Source of the DNA: Polytrichum commune
Lineage: Eukaryota; Streptophyta; Polytrichopsida; Polytrichales; Polytrichaceae
Reading direction: 5' to 3'
DNA: 64,000 nucleotides
Assembly: GCA_950295325.1 (NCBI GenBank)
Contig: OX485808.1
Span: forward strand, 8,250,501-8,314,500
Shown here: one piece after another, positions 11,172 to 23,700 of the stretch
How the letters are laid out: each line of letters opens with the position of its first letter
Numbering within the stretch: the stretch's first letter is position 1
Notes under the pieces: generated by a model
Told to the model about the DNA's origin: nothing
What the model saw: only the letters and a program-made list of their open reading frames with translations
The model's database searches: none
Position numbers and translations under genes: made by a program

Positions 11172-11177
11172 TATATA
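11172..11177 (+). promoter_or_regulatory. TATA box of HSP70
   Basis: TATATA, in the context CTCTTATATAGCC, lies ~248 bp before the ATG. Transcription would be expected to start near 11200-11210. From there to 11419 there is no upstream ATG, so the inferred ~215-nt leader can be scanned without interference. Confidence 0.75.
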
Positions 11178-11419
11178 GCCACTACTCTGTGAAGCTTTGG
11201 CCATCAGAAAAGTTTTTCCACAGCTGAAAGATTTTGTTGTATAGAGTGACGCGGCGATTTTCATTCTGCGAGATTGTGTGTATCAAGGGGAGGGTGTAGA
11301 GTGTCTGAGCGCCAGTTACTTTGGTTGATTGAGCGTGACTTGATCGAGATTGAAGTTGTTGCGAATTAGGTGGAAGAATTTGTTGGGTTGACAGAAGGAC
11401 TGAGGGTTGTTTTGAGGAC

Positions 11420-13363
11420 ATGGCGGGGAAGGGCGAAGGTCCTGCGATTGGTATCGATCTTGGTACCACGTACAGCTGCGTAGCAGTGTGGCAACATGAT
11501 CGAGTGGAGATCATCGCCAATGACCAGGGCAACCGGACGACGCCCTCGTATGTCGCGTTCACGGATACGGAGCGTCTCATTGGCGATGCGGCGAAAAATC
11601 AAGTGGCGATGAACCCCGAGAACACCGTGTTCGATGCGAAGAGGTTGATTGGGCGACGGTTCGACGATCCGTCGGTGCAGAGTGACATGAAGCTCTGGCC
11701 TTTCAAGGTGATTCCGGGACCAGCCAACAAGCCACTGATCGTGGTGAACTACAAAGGCGAGCAGAAGCAATTTGCGGCTGAGGAGATTTCGTCGATGGTG
11801 TTGGTTAAGATGAGGGAGACAGCGGAAGCTTTCTTAGGGAGGTCAGTGAAGAACGCTGTGGTTACTGTTCCTGCCTACTTTAATGACTCCCAAAGGCAAG
11901 CGACGAAGGATGCTGGTGTCATCGCAGGATTGAACGTTCTACGTATCATCAACGAGCCTACTGCTGCGGCGATCGCCTACGGGTTAGACAAGAAGAGTAC
12001 GGAGAAGAACATATTGATCTTCGACCTTGGTGGTGGGACATTTGATGTTTCATTACTCACAATTGAGGAGGGAATTTTCGAGGTGAAGGCGACGGCGGGA
12101 GACACACATCTTGGTGGAGAGGATTTCGACAATAGGCTAGTAAACCACTTCGTCCAAGAGTTTAAGAGGAAAACTAGGAAGGATATCACTGGAAATGCCC
12201 GAGCTCTTCGCCGTCTACGCACAGCCGCTGAGAGAGCGAAGAGGACATTGTCAGCAACAGCGCAAACTACCATAGAGATTGACTCTTTGTACGAAGGTGT
12301 TGATTTCTATTCCACAATCACTAGAGCGAGACTGGAGGAGCTGTGCATGGATTTGTTTAGGAAGTGCATGGAGCCAGTCGAGAAATGTCTTAGGGATGCA
12401 AAGATGGACAAGAGCCAAGTTCACGAAGTCGTACTTGTTGGAGGTTCCACACGAATTCCGAAAGTGCAGAGTCTCCTTCAAGATTTCTTCAACGGCAAGG
12501 AGCTCTGCAAGAGTATCAATCCCGATGAGGCAGTTGCTTATGGAGCAGCGGTGCAAGCTGCCATCCTCAGTGGTGAAGGTAACCAGAGGGTTCAAGATCT
12601 TTTGCTTCTGGATGTTACTCCGCTCAGTCTTGGTCTCGAAACAGCTGGAGGGGTTATGACGACATTGATTCCCAGGAACACGACTATTCCCACGAAGAAG
12701 GAGCAGGTGTTCTCAACTTACGCAGATAACCAGCCTGGTGTGCTCATCCAAGTTTACGAAGGAGAGAGAGCCAGAACACGTGATAACAACCTTCTAGGGA
12801 AATTCGAGCTATCCGGTATTCCACCGGCACCAAGGGGTGTACCGCAGGTCAACGTCTGTTTCGACATTGATGCCAATGGCATCTTGAATGTCTCGGCGGA
12901 AGACAAAACTGCGGGTGTAAAGAATAAGATCACCATCACCAACGACAAAGGAAGACTAAGCAAGGACGACATTGAGAAGATGGTGCAAGATGCGGAGAAG
13001 TACAAGAGTGAAGATGAAGAGGTGAAGAGAAAGGTGGACGCGAAGAACTCTCTCGAGAATTATGCCTACAACATGCGCAACACGATCCGGGATGACAAGA
13101 TAGCTGGACAGTTGAACAGCGACGATAAGTCGACAATTGAGAAGGCGGTTGATGCTGCCATCACATGGTTGGATAACAACCAATTAGCCGAGGTGGATGA
13201 ATTTGAGGACAAGCAGAAAGAATTGGAGGGCGTTTGCAACCCCATCATTTCTCGCATGTACCAGGGAGGCGCAGGAAGTGCAGGGCCCTCACCTGGCGCT
13301 GGCTATGGCGCATCAGCTGACAACTCCGGCGGCAAAGGACCGACGATCGAGGAGGTCGATTAG
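11420..13363 (+). CDS. HSP70: Cytosolic heat-shock protein 70, intronless
   Basis: An ATP-driven chaperone of the cytosol and nucleus, 647 residues, the usual family length. The ATPase domain is ~1-385, with the three family signatures: GIDLGTTYS at 11-19, [10 protein letters not shown] at 201-210 and [14 protein letters not shown] at 337-350. Nucleotide-site residues Asp13, Lys74, Asp202, Thr207 and Asp209 are in place by alignment with known Hsc70. The linker VQDLLLLDV (391-399) precedes the substrate domain and helical lid. The Gly/Ser-rich tail ends in EEVD, the docking motif for TPR co-chaperones and the mark of a cytosolic isoform. The start ATGGCGG has a good plant context. The lack of an intron plus upstream heat-shock elements fits the heat-inducible class, since plant constitutive HSC70 genes commonly have one intron. 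Two oddities: Ala270 where plant forms commonly have Cys (RTACERAKR), and a short KKSTEKN loop at 191-197. Confidence 0.98.
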   Translation: MAGKGEGPAIGIDLGTTYSCVAVWQHDRVEIIANDQGNRTTPSYVAFTDTERLIGDAAKNQVAMNPENTVFDAKRLIGRRFDDPSVQSDMKLWPFKVIPGPANKPLIVVNYKGEQKQFAAEEISSMVLVKMRETAEAFLGRSVKNAVVTVPAYFNDSQRQATKDAGVIAGLNVLRIINEPTAAAIAYGLDKKSTEKNILIFDLGGGTFDVSLLTIEEGIFEVKATAGDTHLGGEDFDNRLVNHFVQEFKRKTRKDITGNARALRRLRTAAERAKRTLSATAQTTIEIDSLYEGVDFYSTITRARLEELCMDLFRKCMEPVEKCLRDAKMDKSQVHEVVLVGGSTRIPKVQSLLQDFFNGKELCKSINPDEAVAYGAAVQAAILSGEGNQRVQDLLLLDVTPLSLGLETAGGVMTTLIPRNTTIPTKKEQVFSTYADNQPGVLIQVYEGERARTRDNNLLGKFELSGIPPAPRGVPQVNVCFDIDANGILNVSAEDKTAGVKNKITITNDKGRLSKDDIEKMVQDAEKYKSEDEEVKRKVDAKNSLENYAYNMRNTIRDDKIAGQLNSDDKSTIEKAVDAAITWLDNNQLAEVDEFEDKQKELEGVCNPIISRMYQGGAGSAGPSPGAGYGASADNSGGKGPTIEEVD

Positions 13364-14322
13364 ATGAATAGAGTAGATCGATGTGGTACTTATGCGTGTG
13401 CTTTGTAAATTTTGGAATGGAGTCACTTTTCTTAATAGCGGCACGAAAGTATATTAGTGACCTCGAGCTGGATGCAGCCTCAGATCTGAGGCTGCTCGAC
13501 AAGAGTATGTACAGCAGCGGTATTACAGCCTAGCTCTAGCACAGTAGAAGAATTGTTTGAACAACCCATTTGAGGTTGATAGCAATGTACTTCTGACAAT
13601 TATTGTTGCAGTGAAGTTCATTTTACTACCGTATGATATTTGCCGTTTCTTAAAACTCTCATCCTTGTGTTCCATTCTTCCTTGAATTTTCTTACACTAG
13701 CAGTCTGTTAGAAGGTGCCAGTTGCAGCTACTGCAATTTTGCTAGCATACTTGGTGTATCTTTGCATTGGAGTGTTTACATGGCTCTGTAATCTAAGCTT
13801 TCTCCTTACTACTTGTGTGCAGCAGTAACCTCAGTATCAATATTCGAAAAAAAGTTATCGAATTGCTCCCTTCTTTACCGGCAACTAGCCACTGCTTGAT
13901 TCTTTCTAGTAGTTACAGATCAAATTTTAACTTTGTCTAACTCCTAATGACTTCTCTCACCTTCTTAAGGTGAGGAAAACTCCCATCATACGACACTTCA
14001 TGTTTTAGGTTACTCATCTGCTGTGATTCTCTTCGCACTGAATTCGTCACCTTGTTACCTATCCGGATCGATGAGAAGACCATCTTCTCCTTTCATCAAG
14101 CATTGATTCAAAATTGTCTAGTGTGGTTCCCATCGATAGGAATTGGCCTAGTAAATGAAACACTGGACTCACCATTTTCAGGCTCGTATAGTCTGTTCCA
14201 CGTTGCCAATCTCAAGCATCACCAGTGCATCACTGAAGTTCGTGCAATCTTGAAATGAAACAGCTGCTCTTCACTCTCAAGTTACTGCCAAATCTAGTTC
14301 ACATTAACTAACGACAAGAAGC
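13364..14322. other. HSP70 3' flank, no further gene
   Basis: The proximal part should be the HSP70 3' untranslated region. A palindrome lies at 13474-13495. No classical AATAAA was found near the stop, though plant signals are loose. The rest shows no gene. Confidence 0.5.
13474..13495 (+). promoter_or_regulatory. Perfect 22-bp palindrome in HSP70 3' flank
   Basis: GCAGCCTCAGA is followed directly by its exact complement, 110 bp after the stop codon. In RNA it could form a tight stem or pair between two transcripts. A role in 3' processing or stability is only a guess. Confidence 0.6.
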
Positions 14323-14324
14323 TA

Positions 14325-14749
14325 CACTGATCATCCATTTAGTGAGGGTGGCTCATAGTGCGTGTGGAAAATTAGTGAAGGTGATGCTAAATTTCTTCAT
14401 ACTATGAAATTAGTGCCACCAGAAGATCTAGTGTTTCGAGAGTCCAAAGTGCCAGAAACTCTCAATGCAAGCTCTCTTTTGTTTCGTAGTGTTACGAGAT
14501 GCCTCAAGAGTGGGTGGCGCTAATGGAAAAGAAGCAAGGCTCTTCGAGCTCACCAAATTAAATTGTGCACTCTACAAACACCTTAGAGCATGCACTAATT
14601 TTCTTGAAATGTATGGTAATTGAGGCCGCATGTATTCATGAAATTAGTATCACTCAGGAAAAATTGTAGTCCTCGTCAATTTTGAAATTTGGCCAAACAG
14701 TGCATGCTTCGGGAATTCGTATCGCAGGCACTGAGTGGGATAATCGATG
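14325..14749. mobile_element. TA-flanked MITE, CACTGAT ends
   Basis: TA then CACTGATCATCCATTTAGTG opens the element. The right end reads inward CATCGATTATCCCACTCAGTG and is followed by TA. The interior phrases GTGCGTGTGGAAAATTAGTG and AGAAGATCTAG are shared with 41704-42090. It is non-coding. Confidence 0.65.
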
Positions 14750-14931
14750 TAGTTCCAACCAAACACGTTCATCATCTCTGTTCGGCCACTCCATGGCCTC
14801 TCTCTTGGATTCTGCGCCTTCGTTTTAATACTCGGAATTCTTCAAACTGCAATGAACTCCAAAAATTGAGTGAACAGCATGTGCCGCTCATCCATTCGTA
14901 GGTTGGTTTGCCCAATCCATTGAACATAAGT

Positions 14932-15143
14932 CAGTGTCTGGGCATAATTGGTCGAGATCCGAGTGTGTCCGAGTCCAACCGGTTGCATGTTGTGATCTTT
15001 TGGTCTTTCTATATTCATTTGAGGTATATTCTGTAGATTCCTCTAAAACGATCTGCAATTTTCCTGAAGTCTTGAACTTCAACCGATTGTTTCTCAAACT
15101 CAACCGGTTCATCTGCAACTGGCAGTCGGTTCTCCCCATTCAT
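14932..15143 (-). repeat. AACCGGTT repeat, copy 1
   Basis: A full-length minus-oriented member of the ~220-bp family: GGGCATAATTGG, CCAACCGGTTGCATGTTG, GAGGTATATTCTGTAGATTCC, CTCAACCGGTTCATCTG and CTCCCC in order. It has no coding content. Confidence 0.8.
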
Positions 15144-15486
15144 TGATGTAAGTATGCTTGTCTGCTATGGTGTTTAGTTGAATTGAATTCAAGTTCGTAG
15201 CAGCTTTTGTATACCTGAAATCCCTTTGTGGTTAAGGTACATAGTCCTAAAATAGACACATTTTGCTCCGCACCCACTTCTCTTTGGACATTAAACACGT
15301 GAATGATTAGCAAGTACAAGACGATTAGCAGCTCCAAATTTACTACTACAGTGAAGAACCTCTCTATCTTCTTAAGTGATCATATAGCTCCAGCCAAATA
15401 TAGGTTAGGTATCCAATTAAGATAAGGTATCAAATTGGGTCCACTTCCCTTATTAGATGTACTATCATCTTCAAGTGTTTGCTCCA
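15144..15486. other. Spacer between two AACCGGTT repeats
   Basis: No gene is recognised. The flanking repeat copies are in opposite orientation, so 14932-15708 as a whole is a large inverted arrangement. Confidence 0.5.
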
Positions 15487-15708
15487 ATGATCGGGGAGAA
15501 CCGGCAGTTAGTTACAAATGAACCGGTTGAGTTTGAGAAATAACCGGATGAAGTTCGAGACTGCAGAAAAATTACCAATCATTTTAGAGGAATTTATAAA
15601 ATATACTCCAATTTAATCAAGGAAAACCGGAGGATGTCAACATGTAACCGGTTGGACTTGCAAACACTCGGATGTCAACCGATTATGCCCAAAAATCTCT
15701 CCGATCAC
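15487..15708 (+). repeat. AACCGGTT repeat, copy 2
   Basis: The best-preserved member. TGATCGGGGAGA opens it and TCTCTCCGATCA closes it, so the unit has ~12-bp inverted ends. Inside are GAACCGGTTGAG, ATAACCGGATGAAG and GTAACCGGTTGGAC. Inverted ends and a 220-bp size suggest a MITE, but no target duplication was identified. Confidence 0.85.
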
Positions 15709-18700
15709 TGGTTTGCTCGTGTGTTTGTTGTTTAGGTCATTCTTTCAACTACGCTATACCTATAATTATATGATTTAGTGGGGTCATGCTATTCAATGAG
15801 CAATGACCTACTTTATTGTCAGACACATCATTCCTCTAGTAGTGTGTTGTCGTTAAGGAAGAAGCATCCAATTCCGTGAGTGAAACAAATTCTTACCTTG
15901 TTTTTTGGTTCTTTTATGGACAACCATCTCAATAATCAGTTATCAACCCCTATACAAAACTCTTTTAGCTTTGTTGGAATTTGTGAAGTGTGAAGGATGT
16001 GTGAATGGAAGACTTCATTAGTAGTCATTGCATTACTCACAATCTTAATTTAGACAAGTTAATGTGGAGTTTGATATTTTCATGATGTGGTTTCCTAATA
16101 TTTGATTTAAGTGGTTGCAACCTTAATGTATGTGGGCTAGTGCACAATGAGTGGTTGAAATAATAAAACAAACTTAAATTATAGCTTCCTTGAGCACCCA
16201 ACTTGTGCAAAACCAACATATATTATACATAGTCATACAATCGATATTAGCAAAATGTATCAAACTTTATACAACACCATATTAGGTCTTGATCAATTGT
16301 ATGCATATGTAAACTCAACATTATTGCAGCTACTATATTGGAAGATGCAAAGTGACAATGTTAAGCACAAGTGATTGTGATGCCTAGGGGATGCACTATA
16401 TGCTATGCTTGTTAATCACGTACATTCAACTCCTAATTACATGGGGGCTATTTGTAAATTGTTGGGGTTTAGGATAGCCCTATGTTTACCAAAAATTTGA
16501 AAGTTTTGACTATGAGACTACCTAACCATTGCTTATAAAAACATAGTGTGACCTAATTATATGCACCCTATGTTCATTTGAAATGACAAAAAAAACCCCA
16601 CAAATGACAAGATCCAAATTTGAATTAAGCAATGAACAATAAGGTGGAAAATTTTTCAATCAAAATTGCGCATACACAACTGATATGCTCACCAACAAAA
16701 GAGACATTGGACACAATACAATATGAAACTTTATATGAAATTGCGTGTACATAACATTGAATACAAAACTGCATGTGTATAATATTGCATACAAAATTGC
16801 AAGTATATAAGACTGCATTACCAAGCAATTACAAGGGGTTCATGGTTTTAAGGCCCCATAGTGATCCTTTGTTTCAACTTCTTAAAACCCATGAGTTAGG
16901 GTGCAAAAAATCTCACATGTGCACAAAACATGTGCTTTTGAGATCAAAGAAAGATTTCAAAGCAACTCAACCATCCATCCACACTATGAAAACATCACCA
17001 TGAAAGATTGAATCAAAAGTTGCACATCTGCATAACCCCAAAGAACACAATGCATTAGTGCCCACAATTTCAATGTAGAAATCCAAAAGCAAACATTATG
17101 CATAACTTGATGGAAGGTTTGGGGCTTATTTATACCTTAAATGCGATGTGTTGGAGTCACCCACAACTAGAAGAGTTGGACTTGAAACCCCAATCCAACG
17201 TCTCATTCTCCTCTAGTCCATATTAGAGGGTGGTGTATGTAAGAACTCCACCTCCACCACCTTTCCAAACCACTCTAGCTCATCGGCCTCATCTTCCAAA
17301 GTCCAGAATGCAATCTTCGCCATTTTGCAAGTTCCCTAAAGACCCCCACTTCAACCCGAACATAGGATGACTAGGCAACAACAAAAACTCATGAGCAACA
17401 ACACTAAATTCACCACTACAACCTTTGACACCAAGAGTGAGTGACACAATAAAACACATAAACAATAGCAGTAAACCAACCATTGTAGCCCTAAACCAAA
17501 ACTAAGTGATAGTACTAAAAACATGCAAACACCAACATTGAACCAAGTGTTGCAACCCTAAAAACCAAGACTTAATGACATCAATAATTTAGAGAGAAGA
17601 ATGCGAAGATCATAGGAGATCGCACAAAAATTTCACAGTTGCACTCCTCCTTTGAAAACAATAGAAAAATGAGCTTCAAAGACAAAGCAAACCTCCAAAC
17701 CCTACCGCAATGGACAAGACAACCATTTCATTAGCATAACTTGCCTTGTGGATCACATCCAAAGCTTTCCATCCAAAAAGTCATGCCATGAGCTCAAAAG
17801 CCAAAACATGCCCACAAAGTCTCCATAAACATTTTGGGGGGAATGAAATTTAATAATTTTTTAATAAGAAAAACTCCTATGCTTGTAGATTGTGTTAACT
17901 TAGATTAAAATCTAGTATAAACTATTGATTTTTCCCATACCCATCCTTAATTTATAATTGAAAACTATACACTTTGTAGGGGTATTTTACTTCCAATATA
18001 TTTCATTAAAATACCCATATTCATCAATATATCCCTTCTTTTGATCGCATGTGGCCAACCAAAACTTGGAGAGTGCATCCCCTGAGTTGTGATGACTCGT
18101 GGAGGGAACCCCTTTTGTACATAAGACTTAGTTGGGGCCACATGGCTAATTCTAAAGGACATTCATTTGCATAGTCACACGTAACTACATGTGCAACCAT
18201 CTACAAAACCGACTCTAGCGTACAAGATGGGTCAAACCGATTCTATCAAACCAATTTGGGTCAAATGAGTTTTGTGACTTTGAACATTTCTATGTAAATT
18301 AGAGTTGCTCTAATTCATGTGATCACAATGACATTGTGCTTGTAACATATTTGCCATTTTCAAACAATGCTTTGATCATCTATCCAAGTTAGATGAGAGA
18401 TTGTAGTGCTCAAAGTGTCTATTTATAGGTGCTCCTACCTCATTGTTTATTGTTGCGGGCCACATGATTTGTTGTGAATGGACATTAATGTGGGTTAATA
18501 CTTCATAGGGGGGATGCTACTATGTGAGCAATGAGCGGTAATTGATGACATGTGAGCATTGAGTGAAATAAACAACATAAATATAGGGGCATTGGATCTT
18601 ATAAATGTGGAATTGCAAGACAGTTTGGGACTACACATGAAAAATAATGAGCCCAAATTCTCATTACTAAGAGGATTTTTAGATTAGGGAAAAACCTTTC

Positions 18701-19400
18701 ATATGAACAATGAGCCAATGAGTAGTGAGGGAGGTAAAATACATGGAAATACACCCATTAGTATCCTATACCCATGATGTATTGGCATGAAGAATGGCAT
18801 GAAGAATACCAAGTTTATTCAATAATATGCAAACAAAGAGCAATTGGCCTAGTGAAAAGTCTTACTCTACTTTGGATATTGACAAACAGGAGATTGACTC
18901 GAGGGTCTATAATCAAACTGGAATATTGTTGTCAGACTCAAAATTTAAGAAAATGGAAGGATATTAGCAAATTTAGGTTAATGCAATGAAATGATGGATG
19001 CAATTCACAAGAAACAACCTTAAGTTTATTGACATAAATGGAAGTAGAATAGGAGTATGCTCACATAGAACTATGTCCACTAATCTTGATTGTTTAAGTC
19101 AACATCAAGACATTTTCATATTAAACCAAAAGAAACACATATAAATGATGTACTCTATGTAGAACCATGCGAAACTACTTGTATCGTGTTCCATTCCCTC
19201 CTACTCCTAAGAGTCACTTTCCGCTCCATTACGCTCCTTTGCCTGATCATTTACGAATTTGGCTATTGGGCAGTTTAGACCTACGGCATTTCGGGTTCAT
19301 TAATGGTTCATAAGGGCACCCATTCAACCATCTCAAGGCAACCCATTAGGAGATGTTAGTATGCTCAAATGGCTATGGGAGGAATGCAATGATGAGGGGG
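15709..19400. other. No gene recognised
   Basis: A long quiet AT-rich stretch. Open frames reach only ~76 codons (16773-17003 plus, 17289-17483 minus) and show no known domain. The only structure seen is the small tandem repeat at 16738-16824. Confidence 0.5.
16738..16824. repeat. Three ~29-bp tandem units
   Basis: AAATTGCGTGTACATAACAT, AACTGCATGTGTATAATATT and AATTGCAAGTATATAAGACT begin successive diverged units. Confidence 0.6.
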
Positions 19401-19408
19401 AGTCACAA

Positions 19409-19865
19409 AAAACCCCAAAGGCACTTGAAGGGGCTAGAATATGGAAAAATCAATCAACCAAAGAAATCTGTAAATTTGGAAATTGTCGTCTTGGCATTGA
19501 GACAACAATTTCCAAAATTTTAAATTTGTTAAGGGTTTTTCCCACAGTCCAGCCTTTTCAACAACCCTTCAAAAATTAAATATTTTTGGACAGAGGGGGT
19601 TGGTCATCAACCTTAACCCCCCCCCCCCCTTTCCCCCTTCCACACGACAAGAGGTTTGTATTTGGCATTTCGGAGTCCATTGAAATTTTGAAAGGGCTTG
19701 AATGTGGAGAAAAAAAAATCCAAATTTCTATAAATTGTCAGCTTGGCAGTAAGATACCAATTTCCAAAATTTTAGATTCTTTATTTTTGGTAGATTATCC
19801 ACATTCTAGACCCTTCAAGGGCTCTTCAAAAATTTAAATGTTTTGGATGGAGGCATTGATCATCA
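19409..19865. repeat. Two diverged ~265-bp direct repeats
   Basis: GAAGGGGCTAGAATATGG...CAATTTCCAAAATTTTA...CCCTTCAAAAATTAAAT...GGTCATCAAC recurs as GAAAGGGCTTGAATGTGG...CAATTTCCAAAATTTTAG...CTCTTCAAAAATTTAAAT...GATCATCAAC. A run of 13 C (19617-19629) sits at the junction. Confidence 0.75.
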
Positions 19866-19869
19866 ACAT

Positions 19870-20730
19870 GAGTTCCATATTGGATTGTAAACGACCCTTT
19901 TGTTGATGAGGTACTCATTCACAAAAACTATTGGAACCCAACAATCAACAACAAAACATTGCTAGGGCCCTGATGAACTTTGGGAGTTGGTTTTTTTTCC
20001 CATTAACATATATTATTAGGGTCACATTTTGGATTGGAAATGACCCTCTTGTTGACATGGTATCCATTTACAAAAACAAAAAATGAACCCCCAAGGTTAG
20101 CCATTGTTTACAAAACACTCTTAAGGCCCTCAAGAACCATTTTGTCCATTTCCTAAAGAGAGTTTTTTCCCATCAAAATGAAAAATTTGGGGTTCACCTT
20201 TTTATTGAAAATGACCCTCTTGTTGATGAGATACCCAATACAAACAAAGTGGACCCAATAGTCAACAACAAAACATTGTTAAGGCCATGAAGAACCGTTA
20301 TGTGCCTTCCAAATTGTACTTTTTCCGTTGAAAAAAAGGTTCAAGGATTCCACTTTGGATTGTAAATGACCCTCTTGTAGACAAGATACCCATTTACCCA
20401 AAAAAAAAATTGGACCCTCAATTATCAACAACAAAACACTATTAAGGCCCTAAAGAACCATTATGTGCTTTCCAAATTGAGTTTTTCCTTTGTAAAAAAA
20501 GGTTTAGGGATTCTACTTTGGATTGGAAATGACCCTCTAGTTGAAGAGATACTCATTTACCCAAAAAAAATTGGATCTCCAATAGTCAACAACAAAACAT
20601 GGTAAGGCCCTAGAGAACCATTATGTGCTTCCCAAATTGAGTTTTTCCCATTTAATTTTTGTAGGGATTCCACTTTGGATTGGATGTGACGAGATATCCA
20701 TTTACAAAGAGCATTGGACCTCCAATATAT
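19870..20730. repeat. ~160-bp satellite-like tandem array
   Basis: TGGATTG(T/G)AAATGACCCTC anchors recur at about 19881, 20030, 20211, 20356, 20519 and 20676 (spacing 145-181). Each unit also carries GATACCCATTTAC, TCAACAACAAAACA, AAGGCCCT and GAACCATTATGTGC. That makes about five and a half diverged units. It is non-coding. Confidence 0.9.
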
Positions 20731-23700
20731 CAGCAAAAACCTTGAGAAAGCTTAGGGAAGTGTTGCTACATTTTCAACACACAAACCTTTCTAACATTAG
20801 ATTTACACAAAACAATGTAGTGTGTTGGAACATGATACCATGCTATTCTGCATTGGTGCTTGTATTTTAGTGCGGCCACAAAAGAAGCCTTCCATAATCT
20901 TTCAAAATAGTTAAGATTTTGGCCTTCTATCATAAACAATGAATTGATCACATGCTCTTGGTAGGTTCTTACTAAGGACAATCAATATGTGTTGTGGTAT
21001 AAATATGCGTTAAGAGGGTATTTATTTGGGGGACATTATGTGCATGATCTTGATTTGAATGCACCCAAGTGTATACATAACATTATTTTTTGTTTATTTC
21101 ATTGATCATGTTGTTATTTAGATAGTATAAGAGACGTGAATTCATAGCACACTCTAGTGGATGCAATATGACTAATAACTTGTTATTCCGGAACATATGT
21201 GCTTGCATCTAACAACCCAACATAACATAGACAAAGAACATACACTATAATCTAATAGCTAAGGTTGCTATTGAAATTTGACTTACAAAGTCAACATATG
21301 AGAGGGGTAGTGTTTCACCTAGTGTTGTAGAAATCAATAAGGTGCTATGAATTTTCGGGGAGGAGGTAAGTACTATTCGGACACCACAAATTTAATAACA
21401 TGAATGTATAGCAAGGGAATTTTAGAGGCATTGATGTACATAATATATCTAGGGGGGGTGTATTATTTACTATAAGTTGTTGTTGTCTACAAATATAATG
21501 GCTATTGAGGTTTTTAAAGTAGATGTAGATGTACAAATCTCAATCCTAAAGTTTAGAGAAAATTTTGACAATATTTGTGTTCATTGTATGACTTAAACGA
21601 ACATTAGTTGGTATATCTAGATGCTATCATTTCCTACCCTCGATGTAAGTTGTTGCATGGTCAAATTATTATGAGCTACATCATATGGATGAAAAAACCT
21701 TCAAAATCTTTCTCAAATCTAAAAGTGAAAGTGGATTTGAGGTATTATATTTGCAAGCAAACCTTGGGATAAGATATTTGATCTAGAAGATGTTGGTTTC
21801 CAACTCCATAAACATGAGGGTATTATCACTATGTCAAATGTTTGAATATAATTTAGATATCCCTTAATTATGTTCTCATATCTAAGTTTTATCCAATTCA
21901 AACACCCATCCCACCATTCATAACTCTAAGACAATTCGACATGATCCAAATCCACATATTGCAAAGCATAAGAACAAATGGGAAAGTATATCACTTACAA
22001 CGTATACCACGGTGGGGAAAAAATGCCAATGGATTATACTACAAACACATTTGTATCATGTATTCATGTATCTATCCAAGGTTGACTACATGATGGCAAC
22101 TACCTTCATGTATGCGGCCGTATCTTTAAACTACAACAAGGTCATGTGCCTCATATCCGCATCATATAGGGATACAACTACTGTCAAGCACTAATAATCA
22201 ATAATGTATAATCAAGATGTGATGTTAATACATTGTTGACGTATAGATTTTGTGAAATTTCAAAATTTGTAGGTAATTGTAGCTTTTTTTGAGGCCCACT
22301 TCAAGCTACACTAATATACTAAGCTTCTTTTTCCTATATATACAAATGCTAGGTTGATTATGGTGATAGATCCCTTGACAAGATGTAGAGCATGAATTCC
22401 ATGGTTTTAGGGTTCATTTCTCGAATGTCAAACGTCCCCTTGCGTTCCCTTTATAGCTGAACTATTTGAATTTTATGGAATATACTCTTAAAGTAGACGT
22501 AGATTTCGTGTTATTGCTCACTACTCACATGTTACTCCTTGTTGCTCACCACTCACATACTAGCTTCCCTCAAACTTTAGGTAGTATCTTCTAGCAGTCT
22601 AGGCATTGTACTTGAAAATATTTGTTTTTATTTAACAAGTCACATCAATATTTTTTTCACATAGTCCTACAACCGTTGAGTGAATAATTGCACCTTCGAT
22701 CAAAAAAGTTATAAAAAAAGTTGTACGGAAATTGACAAGGGAGTATGGTAGCAAAACAAATGCGGCATTATAATTGTGATTTCATATTAATCACATTCAT
22801 GGTGTACCGGTGGTTCTAGTGAGGGTGTCTAGATTCGATCTTTTGAGAGTCATGGGGGGGCTCGTACTAAGCTTGGCCAATGAGAGCTTGAACATCATGA
22901 ATGTTTGGAGTTTGATACTTGGATTTGGCAAGCCTTCATCCAAAGCTCAAACTACCAAAGAAGGGTGTTTGCTTCACCACCTAGAGTGTTGAAAGGCAAA
23001 CTCCGTATGAGATTTAAATGACTATCTACTAGTGTGAGTATGTGCAATGTGGGAGTATATTCCGAAATATATGCTTGTGGTGAATTAGATAGTATCCTAC
23101 AACATGTAAAGCTTGACCAATTCTCAAGCTCTCATGAATAGGTACCATTAATAGTACAATTGTCGTCAAAAGTTCGAGCAAGTTTAAGAGTGGCCATGCT
23201 CGAATAAGATATCATGGAGCGATTGGCACCAAACAAAGGATATATGTTGACAAGTCAAAGAATGCTTGAAAGCCCGTTGCTTGGGGTCCACGTAATTCTT
23301 GATCTCTTCAAAATCCTAACCAACCTTCATAGGGAACTTAGGATTTTGTATGAAAACTTGTTAGATATGAATGAGAGCTTGTCATAGACGTCGCACATAA
23401 GATCCATGAACTCGCCATCAAAGCTCATAAGTCTAGTATAGACTTTAAGCTCTCAAGTTGAAATCTTTACTGTAAAGTTGTCACTAGTGAACAAGCATGC
23501 GTAAGACCCTCCCCATCAATGAGAAGGCTCCATTCTTCAAGCTCTCCACCTCTTTGAAGGGGCAGTACATAGGGGCTCAATTTGTGAAGATGAGCTTTGT
23601 GGATGGTAATTGTTGTAGAATTAATTGTATTCAATTACCATTTCATAACGAAATTCTCGTCAATAGATTGGTAGCTAGGTTGAGACTTACGAGCTTATAG

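Noticed and set aside
11182-13257. Long antisense and alternative frames over HSP70 (up to 134 codons)
   Set aside because: Shadows of a strongly coding, codon-biased gene; none has a domain of its own.
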